Shown here: piece by piece, positions 52,248-61,869 of the stretch | Layout: each line of letters opens with the position of its first letter | Numbering within the stretch: position 1 is the first letter of the stretch | Source of the DNA: Pseudomonadota bacterium | GTDB taxonomy: Bacteria; Pseudomonadota; Gammaproteobacteria; Steroidobacterales; JBCBZW01 | Length of the DNA: 64,000 nucleotides | Assembly: GCA_039193195.1 (NCBI GenBank) | Contig: JBCCWS010000002.1 | Coordinates: 422,573-486,572 of the forward strand | Direction: 5' to 3' | Program-made: the position numbers and the translations under genes | The notes under the pieces: model-generated | Seen by the model: only the letters and a program-made list of their open reading frames with translations | Told to the model about the DNA's origin: nothing | The model's database searches: none

Positions 52248-52305
52248 CGGGGCCTTCCATGCGGTGTGATGGCCGACATTGGACCAAAGGGCGGAGAGGA
52301 TTGCA

Positions 52306-52767
52306 TTGATTGGTCTGCTTCAGCGCGTGAGTTGCGCGGGCGTGGAGATGGCCGGAGCGTGCATCGCTCAGATCGACGCTGGCCTGCTCGTGCTGGTGGG
52401 CGTTGAGCGTGGCGATGCAAAGCCACAGGCGGACCGTCTGCTCCAGCGCCTCCTCGGCTACCGGGTATTCGCCGATGACCAAGGACGCATGAACCGAAGC
52501 CTCACGCAGCTGGCCGGTGGCCTGTTGCTGGTTCCCCAGTTCACCCTGGCTGCCGACACCACCAGCGGCATGCGAGCGAGCTTCACGTCGGCTGCGCCGC
52601 CGGACGAGGGTGAAGCCCTATTTGCGTATCTTGTTGAGCAGGCACGACTTAATCACCAGGGTAGGGTCGCATGCGGCAAGTTTGGTGCGGACATGCAGGT
52701 GTCTCTCGTGAATGATGGTCCGGTGACCTTTTCCCTGAGGGTTGTGTCAACTGAGCGTCGCTTTTGA
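52306..52767 (+). CDS. dtd: D-aminoacyl-tRNA deacylase
   Basis: Removes D-amino acids (and glycine mis-charged on tRNA-Ala) from tRNA. The family start IGLLQRVS aligns with a TTG at 52306, which has GGAGAGGA upstream (52293-52300). The frame stays open to 52279, but those residues are not conserved. The product has 153 residues. The catalytic-pocket motif, usually SQFTL, is present as PQFTLAADT, and the C-terminal GPVT motif is in [12 protein letters not shown]. It is the first gene of a dtd-tatA-tatB-tatC group. Confidence 0.93.
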   Translation: MIGLLQRVSCAGVEMAGACIAQIDAGLLVLVGVERGDAKPQADRLLQRLLGYRVFADDQGRMNRSLTQLAGGLLLVPQFTLAADTTSGMRASFTSAAPPDEGEALFAYLVEQARLNHQGRVACGKFGADMQVSLVNDGPVTFSLRVVSTERRF

Positions 52768-52821
52768 ACTGATATACTCCGCGCCTAATCTTCAGACCTG
52801 CACTCGTTTCTGGGAGGATCC

Positions 52822-53085
52822 ATGGGAATCGGCGGCATCGGCATCTGGCAGCTTCTCATCGTCCTCGGGATCGTTGTAGTGATCTTTGGGACCGGCAGGC
52901 TGCGCACCATTGGCGGTGACCTTGGCGGCGCCCTTAAGGGCTTTCGCAAGGCCATGAGTGAGGACGACGGCGAGGCCGCCGCGAAGAAGGATGCGGAGGT
53001 GGCGCCGAAGCTCGAGGCCGACCCGCCGCTCGCGAGCGAAGCGTCCACGCAGGAAGCTGAGAAGCAACCTAGCGAGACCCGCTAA
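52822..53085 (+). CDS. tatA: Sec-independent translocase protein TatA
   Basis: An 87-residue pore-forming Tat subunit. It has a short N-terminal helix ([18 protein letters not shown]), the [20 protein letters not shown] hinge and amphipathic helix, and a charged Glu/Lys tail. GGGAGG precedes ATG 52822. It is followed by tatB and tatC, completing the three-gene Tat system. Confidence 0.96.
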   Translation: MGIGGIGIWQLLIVLGIVVVIFGTGRLRTIGGDLGGALKGFRKAMSEDDGEAAAKKDAEVAPKLEADPPLASEASTQEAEKQPSETR

Positions 53086-53149
53086 GCTCGCCCGGCGTCG
53101 CGCGCGCCGCCTTCCCTAAATCGACTAGCCGCTGACGGTAGAGTCCGCC

Positions 53150-53527
53150 ATGTTCGACGCTGGCCTGTTCGAAATGCTGGTGATCTTCACCCTTGGCTTG
53201 CTCGTGCTCGGGCCGGAGCGGCTGCCGAAGGTGGCGCGTTTCGTCGGGCGTTGGGTAGGCCAAGCGCGGCGGGCGGTCACGCGCATGAACAACGAGATCG
53301 AACGTGAGCTCGCCCTAGAGGAGATCCGCCGCTTCAAGGAAGAGAGTGAGGCGAAGATGCGCGAGAGCGAGCGGCAGTTTCGCGATGAGCTGAAGTCGGT
53401 GGAAGACGCAGTGAAGCCGCCATCGCCCAAGCAGACGACCACGATGGTAACCGGTGACAGCACGCAAGCGGAAGAGTCCTCTGACACCAGTGACAGCGCA
53501 GGTGCAGCCGATGTCGCCAAAGGCTGA
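53150..53527 (+). CDS. tatB: Sec-independent translocase protein TatB
   Basis: A 125-residue substrate-recognition partner of Tat[27 protein letters not shown] is the family N-terminus, including the conserved Glu and GPERLP. A long amphipathic/coiled helix ([20 protein letters not shown]) and an acidic Ser/Thr-rich tail follow. Its end overlaps the start of tatC by 17 bases. Confidence 0.96.
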   Translation: MFDAGLFEMLVIFTLGLLVLGPERLPKVARFVGRWVGQARRAVTRMNNEIERELALEEIRRFKEESEAKMRESERQFRDELKSVEDAVKPPSPKQTTTMVTGDSTQAEESSDTSDSAGAADVAKG

Positions 53528-54356
53528 GGGCGCCAAGACGAGCGGCGAGCAGGCGCCCCGCGATGAGGTTGGGCCGGGGGCTGAGCTAGAGCCTGCCTCC
53601 TCGTTGATCTCCCACCTGGTGGAGTTGCGCAATCGCATCCTCTGGGCCGTGATTGCGGTGCTGGTGCTGTTCCTGCCCCTGGCCCCATTCAGCGGCAAGC
53701 TGTTCACCCTCCTAGCTCAGCCACTGCTGGTGCACCTGCCCGAGGGGACGAGCATGATCGCCACCCAGGTCGCGTCGCCGTTCCTAACGCCGTTCAAGCT
53801 CACCCTGTTCGTCGCCCTATTCCTGGCGATGCCGATGGTGCTGTATCAATTGTGGGCCTTCGTCGCACCGGGCTTGTACAGCCAAGAGCGTCGCTTGGTG
53901 ATGCCCCTCATGGTGTCGAGCACGCTGCTGTTCTACTCAGGTGTGGCCTTCGCGTACTTCGCGGTCTTCCCGTTGATGTTTGGTTTTTTCAATGCTGTAG
54001 CGCCCGAGGGCGTGTCGGTGATGACTGACATCAATGCCTACCTCGACTTCGTCCTCGCCATCTTCTTCGCCTTTGGCCTTGCCTTCGAGGTGCCCGTGGC
54101 CACGGTTTTGCTCGTGTCGGTAGGCCTCGTAATGCCTTCGCAGCTAAAGCAGTGGCGCGCCTACGTCTTTGTGGGTGCGTTCGTGATCGGCATGCTGCTG
54201 ACGCCGCCCGATGTGATCTCCCAGACCCTGCTCGCCGTGCCGATGTACCTCCTGTACGAAGCCGGAATCTTCCTTTCCGGGCGCATGGTGCCGGGCGTGC
54301 GCGAGGCGGACGCCATGCGCAACCAAGAAGGCGAAGGCCCTTCCGCCACCTCTTGA
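53511..54356 (+). CDS. tatC: Sec-independent translocase protein TatC
   Basis: Six-helix receptor for twin-arginine signal peptides (281 residues). The [14 protein letters not shown] motif, [17 protein letters not shown] and the later [14 protein letters not shown] and [20 protein letters not shown] blocks are diagnostic. About 30 hydrophilic residues ([15 protein letters not shown]...) before the first helix are longer than usual. ATG 53511 was chosen; the frame is open further upstream within tatB. Tat-type signals occur nearby in the TRAP receptor and in the next gene. Confidence 0.96.
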   Translation: MSPKAEGAKTSGEQAPRDEVGPGAELEPASSLISHLVELRNRILWAVIAVLVLFLPLAPFSGKLFTLLAQPLLVHLPEGTSMIATQVASPFLTPFKLTLFVALFLAMPMVLYQLWAFVAPGLYSQERRLVMPLMVSSTLLFYSGVAFAYFAVFPLMFGFFNAVAPEGVSVMTDINAYLDFVLAIFFAFGLAFEVPVATVLLVSVGLVMPSQLKQWRAYVFVGAFVIGMLLTPPDVISQTLLAVPMYLLYEAGIFLSGRMVPGVREADAMRNQEGEGPSATS

Positions 54357-54392
54357 GCGGCATCCAGCGCTATGCTGGGACCCTTGAGTGCC

Positions 54393-54415
54393 GCCAACGC
54401 ACTTGGAGCGTTGGC
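54393..54415. repeat. 8-bp inverted repeat upstream of the dienelactone-hydrolase gene
   Basis: The arms at 54393-54400 and 54408-54415 are complementary with a seven-base loop. It lies 27 bases before ATG 54442, between tatC and the next gene. It could be a weak terminator for the tat genes or an operator; nothing decides between them. Confidence 0.3.
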
Positions 54416-54441
54416 ATCCATCGCGTCAAAGGAGTGCTGCC

Positions 54442-55356
54442 ATGGCCCGTGCCGCCCAAGATACTGCGACCTTGCCTATTCCCCAAGAGGCCTTTGATTG
54501 GTACGACGAGTACGCTCACGGGCTGATGACCCGGCGAGAGTTCATGAGCCGCTTAGCTGCTCTGGCGACCGTGGCCGGTTTGTCTCTGAGTACGCTGACC
54601 GCCGCGCTCATGCCCAGCTACGCTCAGGCCGAGCAGGTCTCCTTTAACGACCCTGCGATCTTCGCCACCTATGAGACCTTCTCCTCCCCGCGTGGCCACG
54701 GGGAAGGTCGCGGCTATCTGGTCCTCCCCGATACCCTGCGCGAGGCGGGGTCAGCTGCCGCCGTGTTGGTGGTACACGAGAACCGCGGCTTGAACCCCTA
54801 CATCAAAGACGTAGCTCGCCGGTTGGCGAAGGCCGGGTTCGTCGCGTTCGCCCCCGACGCGCTTTACCCCAAGGGTGGCTATCCCGGAAACGATGATGAG
54901 GGACGCACGCTGCAACGGTCCCTCGAGCATCGAAAGATCGAACAAGACTTCATCGCCGCTGCCGGTTGGCTCAAGGCCCACTCCCGGTCGAGCGGCAAGC
55001 TTGGTGCGGTCGGGTTCTGCTTTGGCGGCTACATCGTGAACATGCTCGCCGCGGCCATCCCGGAGCAACTCGATGCGGGTGTGCCGTTCTACGGGACCCC
55101 TGCCGCTGAGCAGATTCGTGCCCGGGTCAAGGGCCCGCTGATGGTGCAGCTCGCAGGCCTAGACAAGCGGGTGAATGCGACCTGGCCGCCCTACGAGCAA
55201 GCGTTGGAAGTCAACGGTGCCGAATACGTGATGCATGAGTACCCGGACGTGAATCATGGATTTCACAACGATTCCACCGGTCGCTACAACGAAGCCGCGG
55301 CGGAACTCGCCTGGTCACGTACGCTGGAGTTCTTCGGCGAGCATCTGGCGAGCTGA
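54442..55356 (+). CDS. Tat-exported dienelactone-hydrolase family protein
   Basis: A 304-residue alpha/beta hydrolase of the DLH family. The signal region TRREFMSRLAALATVAG is a twin-arginine motif, placed unusually far (about 28 residues) from the start, and ends near SYAQAEQ. The mature enzyme has AAVLVVHENRGLNPYIKDVA, the nucleophile cysteine in GFCFGG, and the Asp and His of the triad in the C-terminal third (DKRVN, NHGFHN). ATG 54442 has AAAGGAG upstream. It follows tatC; substrate is unknown. Confidence 0.9.
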   Translation: MARAAQDTATLPIPQEAFDWYDEYAHGLMTRREFMSRLAALATVAGLSLSTLTAALMPSYAQAEQVSFNDPAIFATYETFSSPRGHGEGRGYLVLPDTLREAGSAAAVLVVHENRGLNPYIKDVARRLAKAGFVAFAPDALYPKGGYPGNDDEGRTLQRSLEHRKIEQDFIAAAGWLKAHSRSSGKLGAVGFCFGGYIVNMLAAAIPEQLDAGVPFYGTPAAEQIRARVKGPLMVQLAGLDKRVNATWPPYEQALEVNGAEYVMHEYPDVNHGFHNDSTGRYNEAAAELAWSRTLEFFGEHLAS

Positions 55357-55439
55357 GTGCCACCTCGAACGGGGCAGTCGACGAGTGAATCCATTCGGTC
55401 GCGCGAGCAGGCGGCGAGTGCGTCGGGAGGCGCTTGGCG

Positions 55440-56234
55440 GTGAGTGAACTGAACAGTGCCGTGGTCTGGATCACCGGCGCATCCTCCGGAATCGGCGAAA
55501 CCATGGCTAGGCGCTTGACGCACTCGCAGCTGGTGCTCACGGCCCGTCGCACGGATCGCTTGGAGAAGCTGCGCGAAGAGCTTGGGAGCGACCGAGTCAT
55601 GGTCTGTCCAGGCGACGTACGCAATGATTTATCACCTGTCCTAGCGCCAGCTCTGGAGCGCTTTGGGCGCCTCGACGCGGTGATCGCCAATGCGGGCTTC
55701 GGTGTCGTGGGCAAGGTAGCCAAGCTGGCGCCGGAGGATCTGCAGCGCCAGCTGGACGTCAACCTGTTTGGCGTGCTGCGCACGGTGCAGGCGGCGATAC
55801 CCGCGCTGCAGGCATCGCGGGGTCGCATCGGTATCGTCGGGAGCGTGGCAGGCTACATCTCCTTGCCGGGCACGTCGGCATACTCCATTAGCAAATTCGC
55901 TGTGCGCGCCTTGTGTGATTCCCTACGGGCCGAAGTCAAAGGCGATGGGATATCCGTGACCCATCTCGCCCCAGGTTTCGTGGCCAGCGAGATTCGTCGC
56001 GTCGACAACGAGGGCACCTTCAACCCGCAGGCAGAGGACAGTGTGCCCACGTGGCTCGTTATGCCTACACCGAAGGCGGCGCAGATCATGTTGCGAGCCG
56101 TGGAGACGCGCAAGGCGGAGCAGGTCTTCACCCGCCACGGTCGCAGCAGCGTGTGGTTTGCGCGCCACTTTCCGGGATTGATGCGGATGATGATCATTCG
56201 CTCCGGGGCGAAGTCGCGCCGGGCACCGCAGTAG
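55440..56234 (+). CDS. Short-chain dehydrogenase/reductase
   Basis: A 264-residue classical SDR. The NAD(P)-binding TGASSGIGETMARRL, the NAG motif in VIANAGFGVVG, a serine in IVGSVAGYI and the catalytic YSISK are all present. GTG 55440, nine bases after GGGAGG, is preferred over TTG 55434. The C-terminal basic, hydrophobic segment (HFPGLMRMMIIRSG) could associate with the membrane. The specific substrate cannot be named. Confidence 0.92.
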   Translation: MSELNSAVVWITGASSGIGETMARRLTHSQLVLTARRTDRLEKLREELGSDRVMVCPGDVRNDLSPVLAPALERFGRLDAVIANAGFGVVGKVAKLAPEDLQRQLDVNLFGVLRTVQAAIPALQASRGRIGIVGSVAGYISLPGTSAYSISKFAVRALCDSLRAEVKGDGISVTHLAPGFVASEIRRVDNEGTFNPQAEDSVPTWLVMPTPKAAQIMLRAVETRKAEQVFTRHGRSSVWFARHFPGLMRMMIIRSGAKSRRAPQ

Positions 56235-56419
56235 GTGCCACTCATCCGGTTTTTCGCACGTCCTCTAAGGCGAATGCCCTAGAAGTGAAGCGGTGGCTGA
56301 GGGGACTGCCCTCGCCAAGCAATTCGGCCCGTTTGCTGCCGCGCCGAACAACATTCTTTTGCCCACAAGGGTCGACGAGTGGGGCACACTTAGCGGGCTT
56401 TGGTGGGCTCCAAAGGGCG

Positions 56420-58444
56420 ATGCCGTCGATGGCAAATGATGATCAATTTCGCGTGCTTGACCAGCTACGCCAGCCAGTCTGGGTGTTCGATCCGGACAAC
56501 CTGCGCGTGCATTGGGCAAACGAGGCGGGCTTAATCATTTGGCAGGCGCAGAGTCTGGAGGAGCTCTCCTCAAGGGATATGGGCGCAGACATGTCGCCCG
56601 AAATCGCGACGCGCCTAGAGCAGTATCGGGCCGACCTGCGCGAGGACCCGAGCGCAGTGTTCAACGACGTCTGGACCCTATACCCCAACGGACAGCCGGC
56701 CACTTTGCACGTCGTGCACTCGGCCTTTCCCCTCGACGACGGCCGCATGGCCATGCTGGTGGAAGGCCTGCAGGATCACCCGTTGGATGCCGACGGCCTA
56801 CGCAGCGTCGAAGCGCTGGTGCACACGCCAGTCATGATCACCCTCTACGACCAGGCCGGTGTCGCCATCTACCGAAACCCAGCATCGCGCGCCGCGCTCA
56901 AGGACGGTCCGAGCGCCCTCGAGGAGCACTTTTCCTCGCCGGCTGACTACCGCTCGCTGACGCTCGCCCTGCGCAGCACGGGGGTCGGTAATATCACGGC
57001 CCAGGTCAATGCCTTCGGCGAAGTACGCTGGCACGACATCTCGGCGCGCCGATGCCACGATCCGATCAGCGGCCAGACCGCCTGGTTGCTCAGCGAAGTG
57101 GATGTCAGCAGCCTGAAGAGCGCCGAGCACTGTGCTCAGTTCCTCGCCAACCACGACACCCTGACCCAGCTCCCCAATCGCAACTACGTCAACGAGCGCT
57201 TTGGCGAGCGGCTCGCGGAGGTGCGTGAGCGTGGCGAGCAGGGCGCGATCGTGTTCATCGACCTCGACAACTTCAAGGATGTGAACGACTCCCTCGGGCA
57301 TGCGGCCGGCGATCGCCTGCTCATGGAGACTGCAGACCGCCTCCGCGCCGTCGTGCGCCAGGGTGATCTCATCGCTCGCCTTGGCGGTGATGAGTTTTTG
57401 ATTTTGGCCTCCGCGCGAGATATTCGCGAGCACCTCAAGGCGCTCTCCGCGCGGGTCACACAAGCCCTATCGGAACCGGTCGTTCTGGACGGTCGCGAGG
57501 TGAGCGTAACGCCTACCTTAGGCGTTAGTCTCTTCCCCGATGACGGCGAGGACCTGGAGACGCTCATGCGCCACGCCGATCTTGCCGTGTACGAGGCCAA
57601 GGCGCGTGGCCGCAACACGCTGGTGTTTTTCACTCCACAGCTGAGCGCAGTGGTCAACGCCCGCCTCACGCTCGAACGCGACCTCCGGCGCGCCTTCGAG
57701 CGGGCTGAGTTCGAGGTGTTCTACCAGCCGAGGGTGCGCCTCAGCGATGGCCAGATCTGTGGCGTCGAGGCACTCGCTCGCTGGCATCATCCCACCCGCG
57801 GCCTTGTCGAACCTGATGATTTCGTTAGCACCTGCGAGCGCATGGGATACATCGATGAGTTGGCCCATTTCGTGGTGGAGCGCTCCTTTCAGGCCCAGGC
57901 CGAATGGGAGCGAATGGGCTATCAACTGGGACTGTCGCTGAACCTCTCGCCGCTGCAGCTGGGCACCGACCACCTGATCGAAGATCTGTTGGCGCTTGTG
58001 AAGCGCTACGACCGCCGTCCGAAGGACATCATGCTCGAGATCACCGAATCGGTGCTGCTCGGTCACGACGCGCCTACGGCCGAGCGCGTAAAGGAGCTTC
58101 GTGAGGTTGGCTTCCGCATCGCCATCGACGATTTCGGCACCGGCTACTCAAACCTCGCCTACCTGCACCGCTATCCGCTGGACTGCCTGAAGATCGATCG
58201 TTCCTTCATCAACGGCCTTAACGCGGCGCGACCAGTGACCGAGCTGATCGTCTCCATGGCGCAGCTGCTGAAGATGGACATCATCGCCGAAGGTATCGAG
58301 ACGGCAGCGCAGCTGGATTGGGTGCGCGAGCGGGGATGCTTGGAGTATCAAGGCTTCCTATTCTCTCCGCCGGTGCCGCAGGACGCGTTGGTGGATATTC
58401 TCCAGTGCGACGCTGTGCCCTTGGGGCCGCAGGCGGCGCACTAG
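56420..58444 (+). CDS. GGDEF-EAL cyclic-di-GMP enzyme with PAS-like sensor domains
   Basis: A 674-residue cytosolic signalling protein. Two PAS-like modules (~10-110 and ~120-245, with VFDPDNLRVHWANEAG and ITLYDQAGVAIYRNPAS) precede a GGDEF domain with intact ARLGGDEFLIL and an upstream RQGD inhibitory site at the expected spacing. The EAL domain has CGVEALARWHHP, MLEITESVLL, IDDFGTGYSNLAYLH and AEGIETAAQL, all intact. It could both make and break c-di-GMP. ATG 56420 was chosen (56429 is also possible); the longer frame overlaps the SDR gene and is not real. Confidence 0.95.
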   Translation: MPSMANDDQFRVLDQLRQPVWVFDPDNLRVHWANEAGLIIWQAQSLEELSSRDMGADMSPEIATRLEQYRADLREDPSAVFNDVWTLYPNGQPATLHVVHSAFPLDDGRMAMLVEGLQDHPLDADGLRSVEALVHTPVMITLYDQAGVAIYRNPASRAALKDGPSALEEHFSSPADYRSLTLALRSTGVGNITAQVNAFGEVRWHDISARRCHDPISGQTAWLLSEVDVSSLKSAEHCAQFLANHDTLTQLPNRNYVNERFGERLAEVRERGEQGAIVFIDLDNFKDVNDSLGHAAGDRLLMETADRLRAVVRQGDLIARLGGDEFLILASARDIREHLKALSARVTQALSEPVVLDGREVSVTPTLGVSLFPDDGEDLETLMRHADLAVYEAKARGRNTLVFFTPQLSAVVNARLTLERDLRRAFERAEFEVFYQPRVRLSDGQICGVEALARWHHPTRGLVEPDDFVSTCERMGYIDELAHFVVERSFQAQAEWERMGYQLGLSLNLSPLQLGTDHLIEDLLALVKRYDRRPKDIMLEITESVLLGHDAPTAERVKELREVGFRIAIDDFGTGYSNLAYLHRYPLDCLKIDRSFINGLNAARPVTELIVSMAQLLKMDIIAEGIETAAQLDWVRERGCLEYQGFLFSPPVPQDALVDILQCDAVPLGPQAAH

Positions 58445-58497
58445 GGCGCGCCATTCTTGCAGCGCCCTCAACACCCAGTCCCCGAGTCTTCCGAGGC

Positions 58498-59997
58498 CTA
58501 CGCAACGCGTTGAGGCTTCTGGCTGACCGGGGGGTACAGCTCATGGAGGGCGCGTGAGCGGCCGTCGTCGCCGATCACCCGGCAATGGTAGCGGCGCAAG
58601 CGCCTAGGCTCGCTGACCCCACAGGAGTGGGCGATGATGCCAATCTCCTTGTGGATGGAGTCGGCGTAGCGCTTCACGCGCTCGGCCTTGTCGGTCACGT
58701 CGAGGCCAGCTTGCAGGCGCTTATCGTGAGTGGTGATGCCCGTGGGGCAAGTATTGCGGTTGCACTGCAGAGCCTGAATACAGCCAAGGGCGAACATGTA
58801 GCCGCGGGCCGAGGCGATGAAGTCCGCGCCCACGCAAATGGCCAGGCCCACCTCGGCCGGGGTGACCAGCTTGCCGCTGGCGACCACGCGCACGCGCGGG
58901 CGCAGGCCGTACTCGTCGAGCTTATCAACCACCATCGGTAGGGATTCGCGCAGGGGCAAGCCCATGTAGTCGATCAGGCTCATGGGGGCGGCGCCGGTGC
59001 CGCCGTCGGCGCTGTCCACGGTGATGAAATCCGGTGCCGAGCGCTCGCCGCGGCGGGCGATCTCGGCGCACAGATCGTCCAACCAGCCATAGGCGCCGAG
59101 CACCATCTTGAAGCCGATGGGCTTACCCGATACCTCGCGGATGTGCTCGATGGCATCGAGTAGTTCCTCCGCCGAGTCGATGTCTGGGTGGCGATTGGGG
59201 CTGATCGAGTCATGGCCCTCTGGGATGCCGCGGATGGCAGCGATCTCCGCGTTCACCTTTGCGCCTGGGAGGATGCCGCCCTTGCCAGGCTTGGCGCCCT
59301 GACTTAGCTTCAGCTCGAACATCTTTACGGCGGGGTGGGCGGAGATCTCACGCAGCTTGTCGTCGCAAAGGCCGCCCTGGTCGTTGCGCACGCCGTACTT
59401 CGCCGTGCCGATCTGGAACACGATGTCTGCGCCGCCCTCAAGGTGGTAGGGGCTCAGGCCGCCTTCCCCGGTGTTCATCCACACCCCGGCCATCTGGGCA
59501 CCGTGCGATAGAGCGGTCACGGCGGGGCGCGAGATGGCGCCGTAGCTCATGGCTGAGATGTGGAACAAGGCGCGGGTGGTGTAGGGCTGTGCCGCGTGGG
59601 GGCCGATGGTGATGGGGCCGATGGGGCTCGCGTCGCGGTCGAGCGTCGGGTAAGGGCAGTTGACGAAGATGGCGGTGCCGGTCGGGCGTAAGTCTCGGGT
59701 GGAACCGAACGCCACGGTGTTGTCCGCGCCCTTGGCCGCCCGGTACACCCAAGAGCGCATGGCGCGGTTGAAAGGCAGCTCCTCTCGGTCCATGGCGAAG
59801 AAATACTGGCGGAAGAACTCTCCGAGGTGTTCGAAGAGGTAGCGCAGGTGACCGATCACGGGGAAGTTGCGCCGAATGGCGTGTTTGCGCTGGGTGACGT
59901 CGAGCACGAACACCACCGCAATGGCCACGATCGCAAGGCCAACAAAGGCCACCAGGAGGGTCGCCATGACATCGAGTGCCGCCAAAATTCCGTTCAT
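58498..59997 (-). CDS. Membrane-anchored glutamate-synthase-like FMN protein
   Basis: 499 residues. One or two N-terminal helices (VMATLLVAFVGLAIVAIAVVF) are followed by a domain matching the FMN-binding central part of glutamate synthase. Visible motifs are FHISAMSYGAIS, MNTGEGGLSPYHL, KLSQGAKPGKGGILPG, FITVDSADGGTGAAP and the C-rich CNRNTCPTGITTHD. No glutamine amidotransferase domain is present. Family members of this type are annotated only as glutamate-synthase-like; the physiological reaction is unknown. Conserved cysteines suggest an iron-sulfur cluster. Confidence 0.9.
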   Translation of the reverse strand: MNGILAALDVMATLLVAFVGLAIVAIAVVFVLDVTQRKHAIRRNFPVIGHLRYLFEHLGEFFRQYFFAMDREELPFNRAMRSWVYRAAKGADNTVAFGSTRDLRPTGTAIFVNCPYPTLDRDASPIGPITIGPHAAQPYTTRALFHISAMSYGAISRPAVTALSHGAQMAGVWMNTGEGGLSPYHLEGGADIVFQIGTAKYGVRNDQGGLCDDKLREISAHPAVKMFELKLSQGAKPGKGGILPGAKVNAEIAAIRGIPEGHDSISPNRHPDIDSAEELLDAIEHIREVSGKPIGFKMVLGAYGWLDDLCAEIARRGERSAPDFITVDSADGGTGAAPMSLIDYMGLPLRESLPMVVDKLDEYGLRPRVRVVASGKLVTPAEVGLAICVGADFIASARGYMFALGCIQALQCNRNTCPTGITTHDKRLQAGLDVTDKAERVKRYADSIHKEIGIIAHSCGVSEPRRLRRYHCRVIGDDGRSRALHELYPPVSQKPQRVA

Positions 59998-60473
59998 CAG
60001 CTCAACTCCTCATCGCCGGTCGCGTCATCGACAGGTCCAGTGCGTTCGCCTAGTCTTCGCATCAGCTGGTGTCGAGCACTGTCGCGGACCCCAGCGTCAG
60101 TTCTAGCGTCGTCCCCGGTGAGCGAGAGCATCCAACCTGCTCATCATGCCCTGGACTCCATGCACAGAACGTCCAGAGACGATGACTATACTGTCGCTGC
60201 GCAGCACCTGTTGGTTACCGCGAGTTCTGTAACACACAGCCGCTATCCTTTTCGGAAGACGGGCGGTGCTTGCCATCGTGTTCAGAGTTTTCGTCGCTGC
60301 GCCCTCCCTGTCTCTCCCGCACGCGAGCGGGTAGCCTGGGTGCCGGTCCCGGAGGCGTTCAGGCGATGCTGGTACGTCGCGTTGTACCATGCGCTCGGCG
60401 GCGGCGCAGATGAGCAGCGGCTGCGCCACCGCACGATGCACCCCGCAGGCTGGCGGCCTCTAAGGAAATAGAA
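59998..60473. other. Non-coding gap of 476 bases
   Basis: No frame here looks protein-like; the open frames have skewed composition and no family features. The gap contains the promoters of the divergent genes on either side. An AAGGA lies shortly before ATG 60474. I see no repeats, RNA gene or operator. Confidence 0.5.
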
Positions 60474-61304
60474 ATGATATCCACGTTGCCGATGCGGCGC
60501 TGGTGGGTTGCCGCAGTTACCGTGGCGACCCTAGGCGGCTGCGTCGACTCTGAATCAGGTGTCGATGAGGCTTCGCCCACGGTTACGAGCGGACAAAGCA
60601 GTCGCGATGCCTTGGATTGGGCGGGGCGCTACCGCGGCTTGATTCTCGCTGCCGATGGTGAGGCGCTCGACACGGCGATCACCCTGCGTGAGGACGGCAC
60701 TTACGAATACGCCCTCCAGTTCCTCAAGCCAGAAGACGCACGGTCCGTAGAGATCGGTACCTTCACCTGGTCGCCCGAGGGCGATCGCGTGATGCTTAGA
60801 GACGTAGGCGGCGACGGCACCGCCCTGGAGTATCAGGTTGGCGAGAGCGCGCTGTTCCAGCTAAACGGCGCTGGCGTGCGAATCGCCGGTGCCTCGGCCG
60901 AGCAATACCGGCTGGCGAAGGGCGTGGTGGATCCACGGATCGAGGGCATCGAGTGGCGCTTAGTGCAGCTTGAGGGCGCCGTCATCGCGATGGAGGGGAC
61001 GCGCACTATCGACCTGACGTTGGCGGATGGCAGAGCGTTCGGTAGCGCCTACTGCAACCGATTCACGGGTCCCTACGATGTGCTCGCCGGTGAGCACCTG
61101 CTGCTCGGCCCGCACTTCGCCGGCACCCGCATGGGCTGTGCGAACGATATGCTGGAGCAGCGGTACCTCAGGATGCTGCCTGCGGTCCGCACCTATCATT
61201 TGGAGAACCGAGGTTACCGATTGCAACTCAGCGATAGTTCGGGTCTGGTGCGTGCTGTCTTTGAGCTAAATAAAAAGTTAGTTGATGGATCTAAGTTTCG
61301 ATAG
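60474..61304 (+). CDS. Lipoprotein with NlpE-like and META/HslJ-like domains
   Basis: 276 residues with lipobox TLGGC (Cys near residue 23). The first half (WAGRYRGLILAADGEALDTAITL and LREDGTYEYALQFL) resembles the copper-resistance/NlpE N-terminal domain. The second half (GIEWRLVQLEGA, SAYCNRFTGPYDV, GTRMGCANDMLEQRYLRML) is a META/HslJ domain. NlpE signals surface contact and envelope stress through Cpx, and META domains occur in HslJ heat-shock proteins. The combined function here is inferred. The gene ends in an AT-rich tail. Confidence 0.85.
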   Translation: MISTLPMRRWWVAAVTVATLGGCVDSESGVDEASPTVTSGQSSRDALDWAGRYRGLILAADGEALDTAITLREDGTYEYALQFLKPEDARSVEIGTFTWSPEGDRVMLRDVGGDGTALEYQVGESALFQLNGAGVRIAGASAEQYRLAKGVVDPRIEGIEWRLVQLEGAVIAMEGTRTIDLTLADGRAFGSAYCNRFTGPYDVLAGEHLLLGPHFAGTRMGCANDMLEQRYLRMLPAVRTYHLENRGYRLQLSDSSGLVRAVFELNKKLVDGSKFR

Positions 61305-61359
61305 TTGCAGCGCCTAGGCAAGAAGTGGTGGGTGGCTTACTGCAGTGTGGTCGGCGCCT

Positions 61360-61854
61360 TCAGAGCGCCGGGCAGGCATCCTCGAAGGCGTCCGTCCCTT
61401 GCGTGTCAGAGCCAGGCATCGGGTACGAGCGCTTGAAGGTAAACGCTTCAGCCGTTGGTCCATGAGCGCGCAAGTGGCCTAACTTCTCCTTCGCCTCGAC
61501 GACCGTAGGGATGTGGTCTGCCTGAATCCACCACATCACCGTCGTGGCCTGCTTGAGTCGACCGAACCACTCCTTCCGGCGCCTCATGATTTCTAGGTGA
61601 GCGGTGTGGAAGACGTAGTGATGCAGGGACTCCACGTCCTGCCAGACGGACATGTTCACGATGCAGTTCTCGCCAAAGGGGCGCAGGGCCGTGGCGTCAC
61701 CGTCGTCCGTTTGCAGGCGCCAGACGAAGCCTGGTGATTGCTCGGCGAGGGCGTTGATGCGCTCGAGATTGCCGACGAAGTCGGCTAGGCGCGGCGAGTC
61801 GATCGGCGCGAGCAGCTCGGCGATGTTCAGCTGGGCCAGTACGAAATCACGCAT
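61360..61854 (-). CDS. DUF3291 family protein
   Basis: A 164-residue soluble protein of the alpha/beta-barrel dimer type. FVLAQLNIAELLAPIDSPRL, NLERINALAEQSPGFVWRLQ, NMSVWQDVESLHHYVFHT and MWWIQADHIPTVVEAKEKL match the DUF3291/monooxygenase-like pattern. No cofactor site is evident and the reaction is unknown. It is the last gene before the convergent lipoprotein gene. Confidence 0.9.
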   Translation of the reverse strand: MRDFVLAQLNIAELLAPIDSPRLADFVGNLERINALAEQSPGFVWRLQTDDGDATALRPFGENCIVNMSVWQDVESLHHYVFHTAHLEIMRRRKEWFGRLKQATTVMWWIQADHIPTVVEAKEKLGHLRAHGPTAEAFTFKRSYPMPGSDTQGTDAFEDACPAL

Positions 61855-61869
61855 ACCGCACGATCATGA

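Noticed and set aside
56051..56419. Upstream extension of the GGDEF-EAL protein
   Set aside because: It lies largely inside the SDR gene, and the PAS-like region begins only after ATG 56420.
59827..60471. Plus-strand 214-codon frame across the 60-kb gap
   Set aside because: It overlaps the start of the FMN protein gene, lacks a ribosome-binding site and reads as low-quality sequence.
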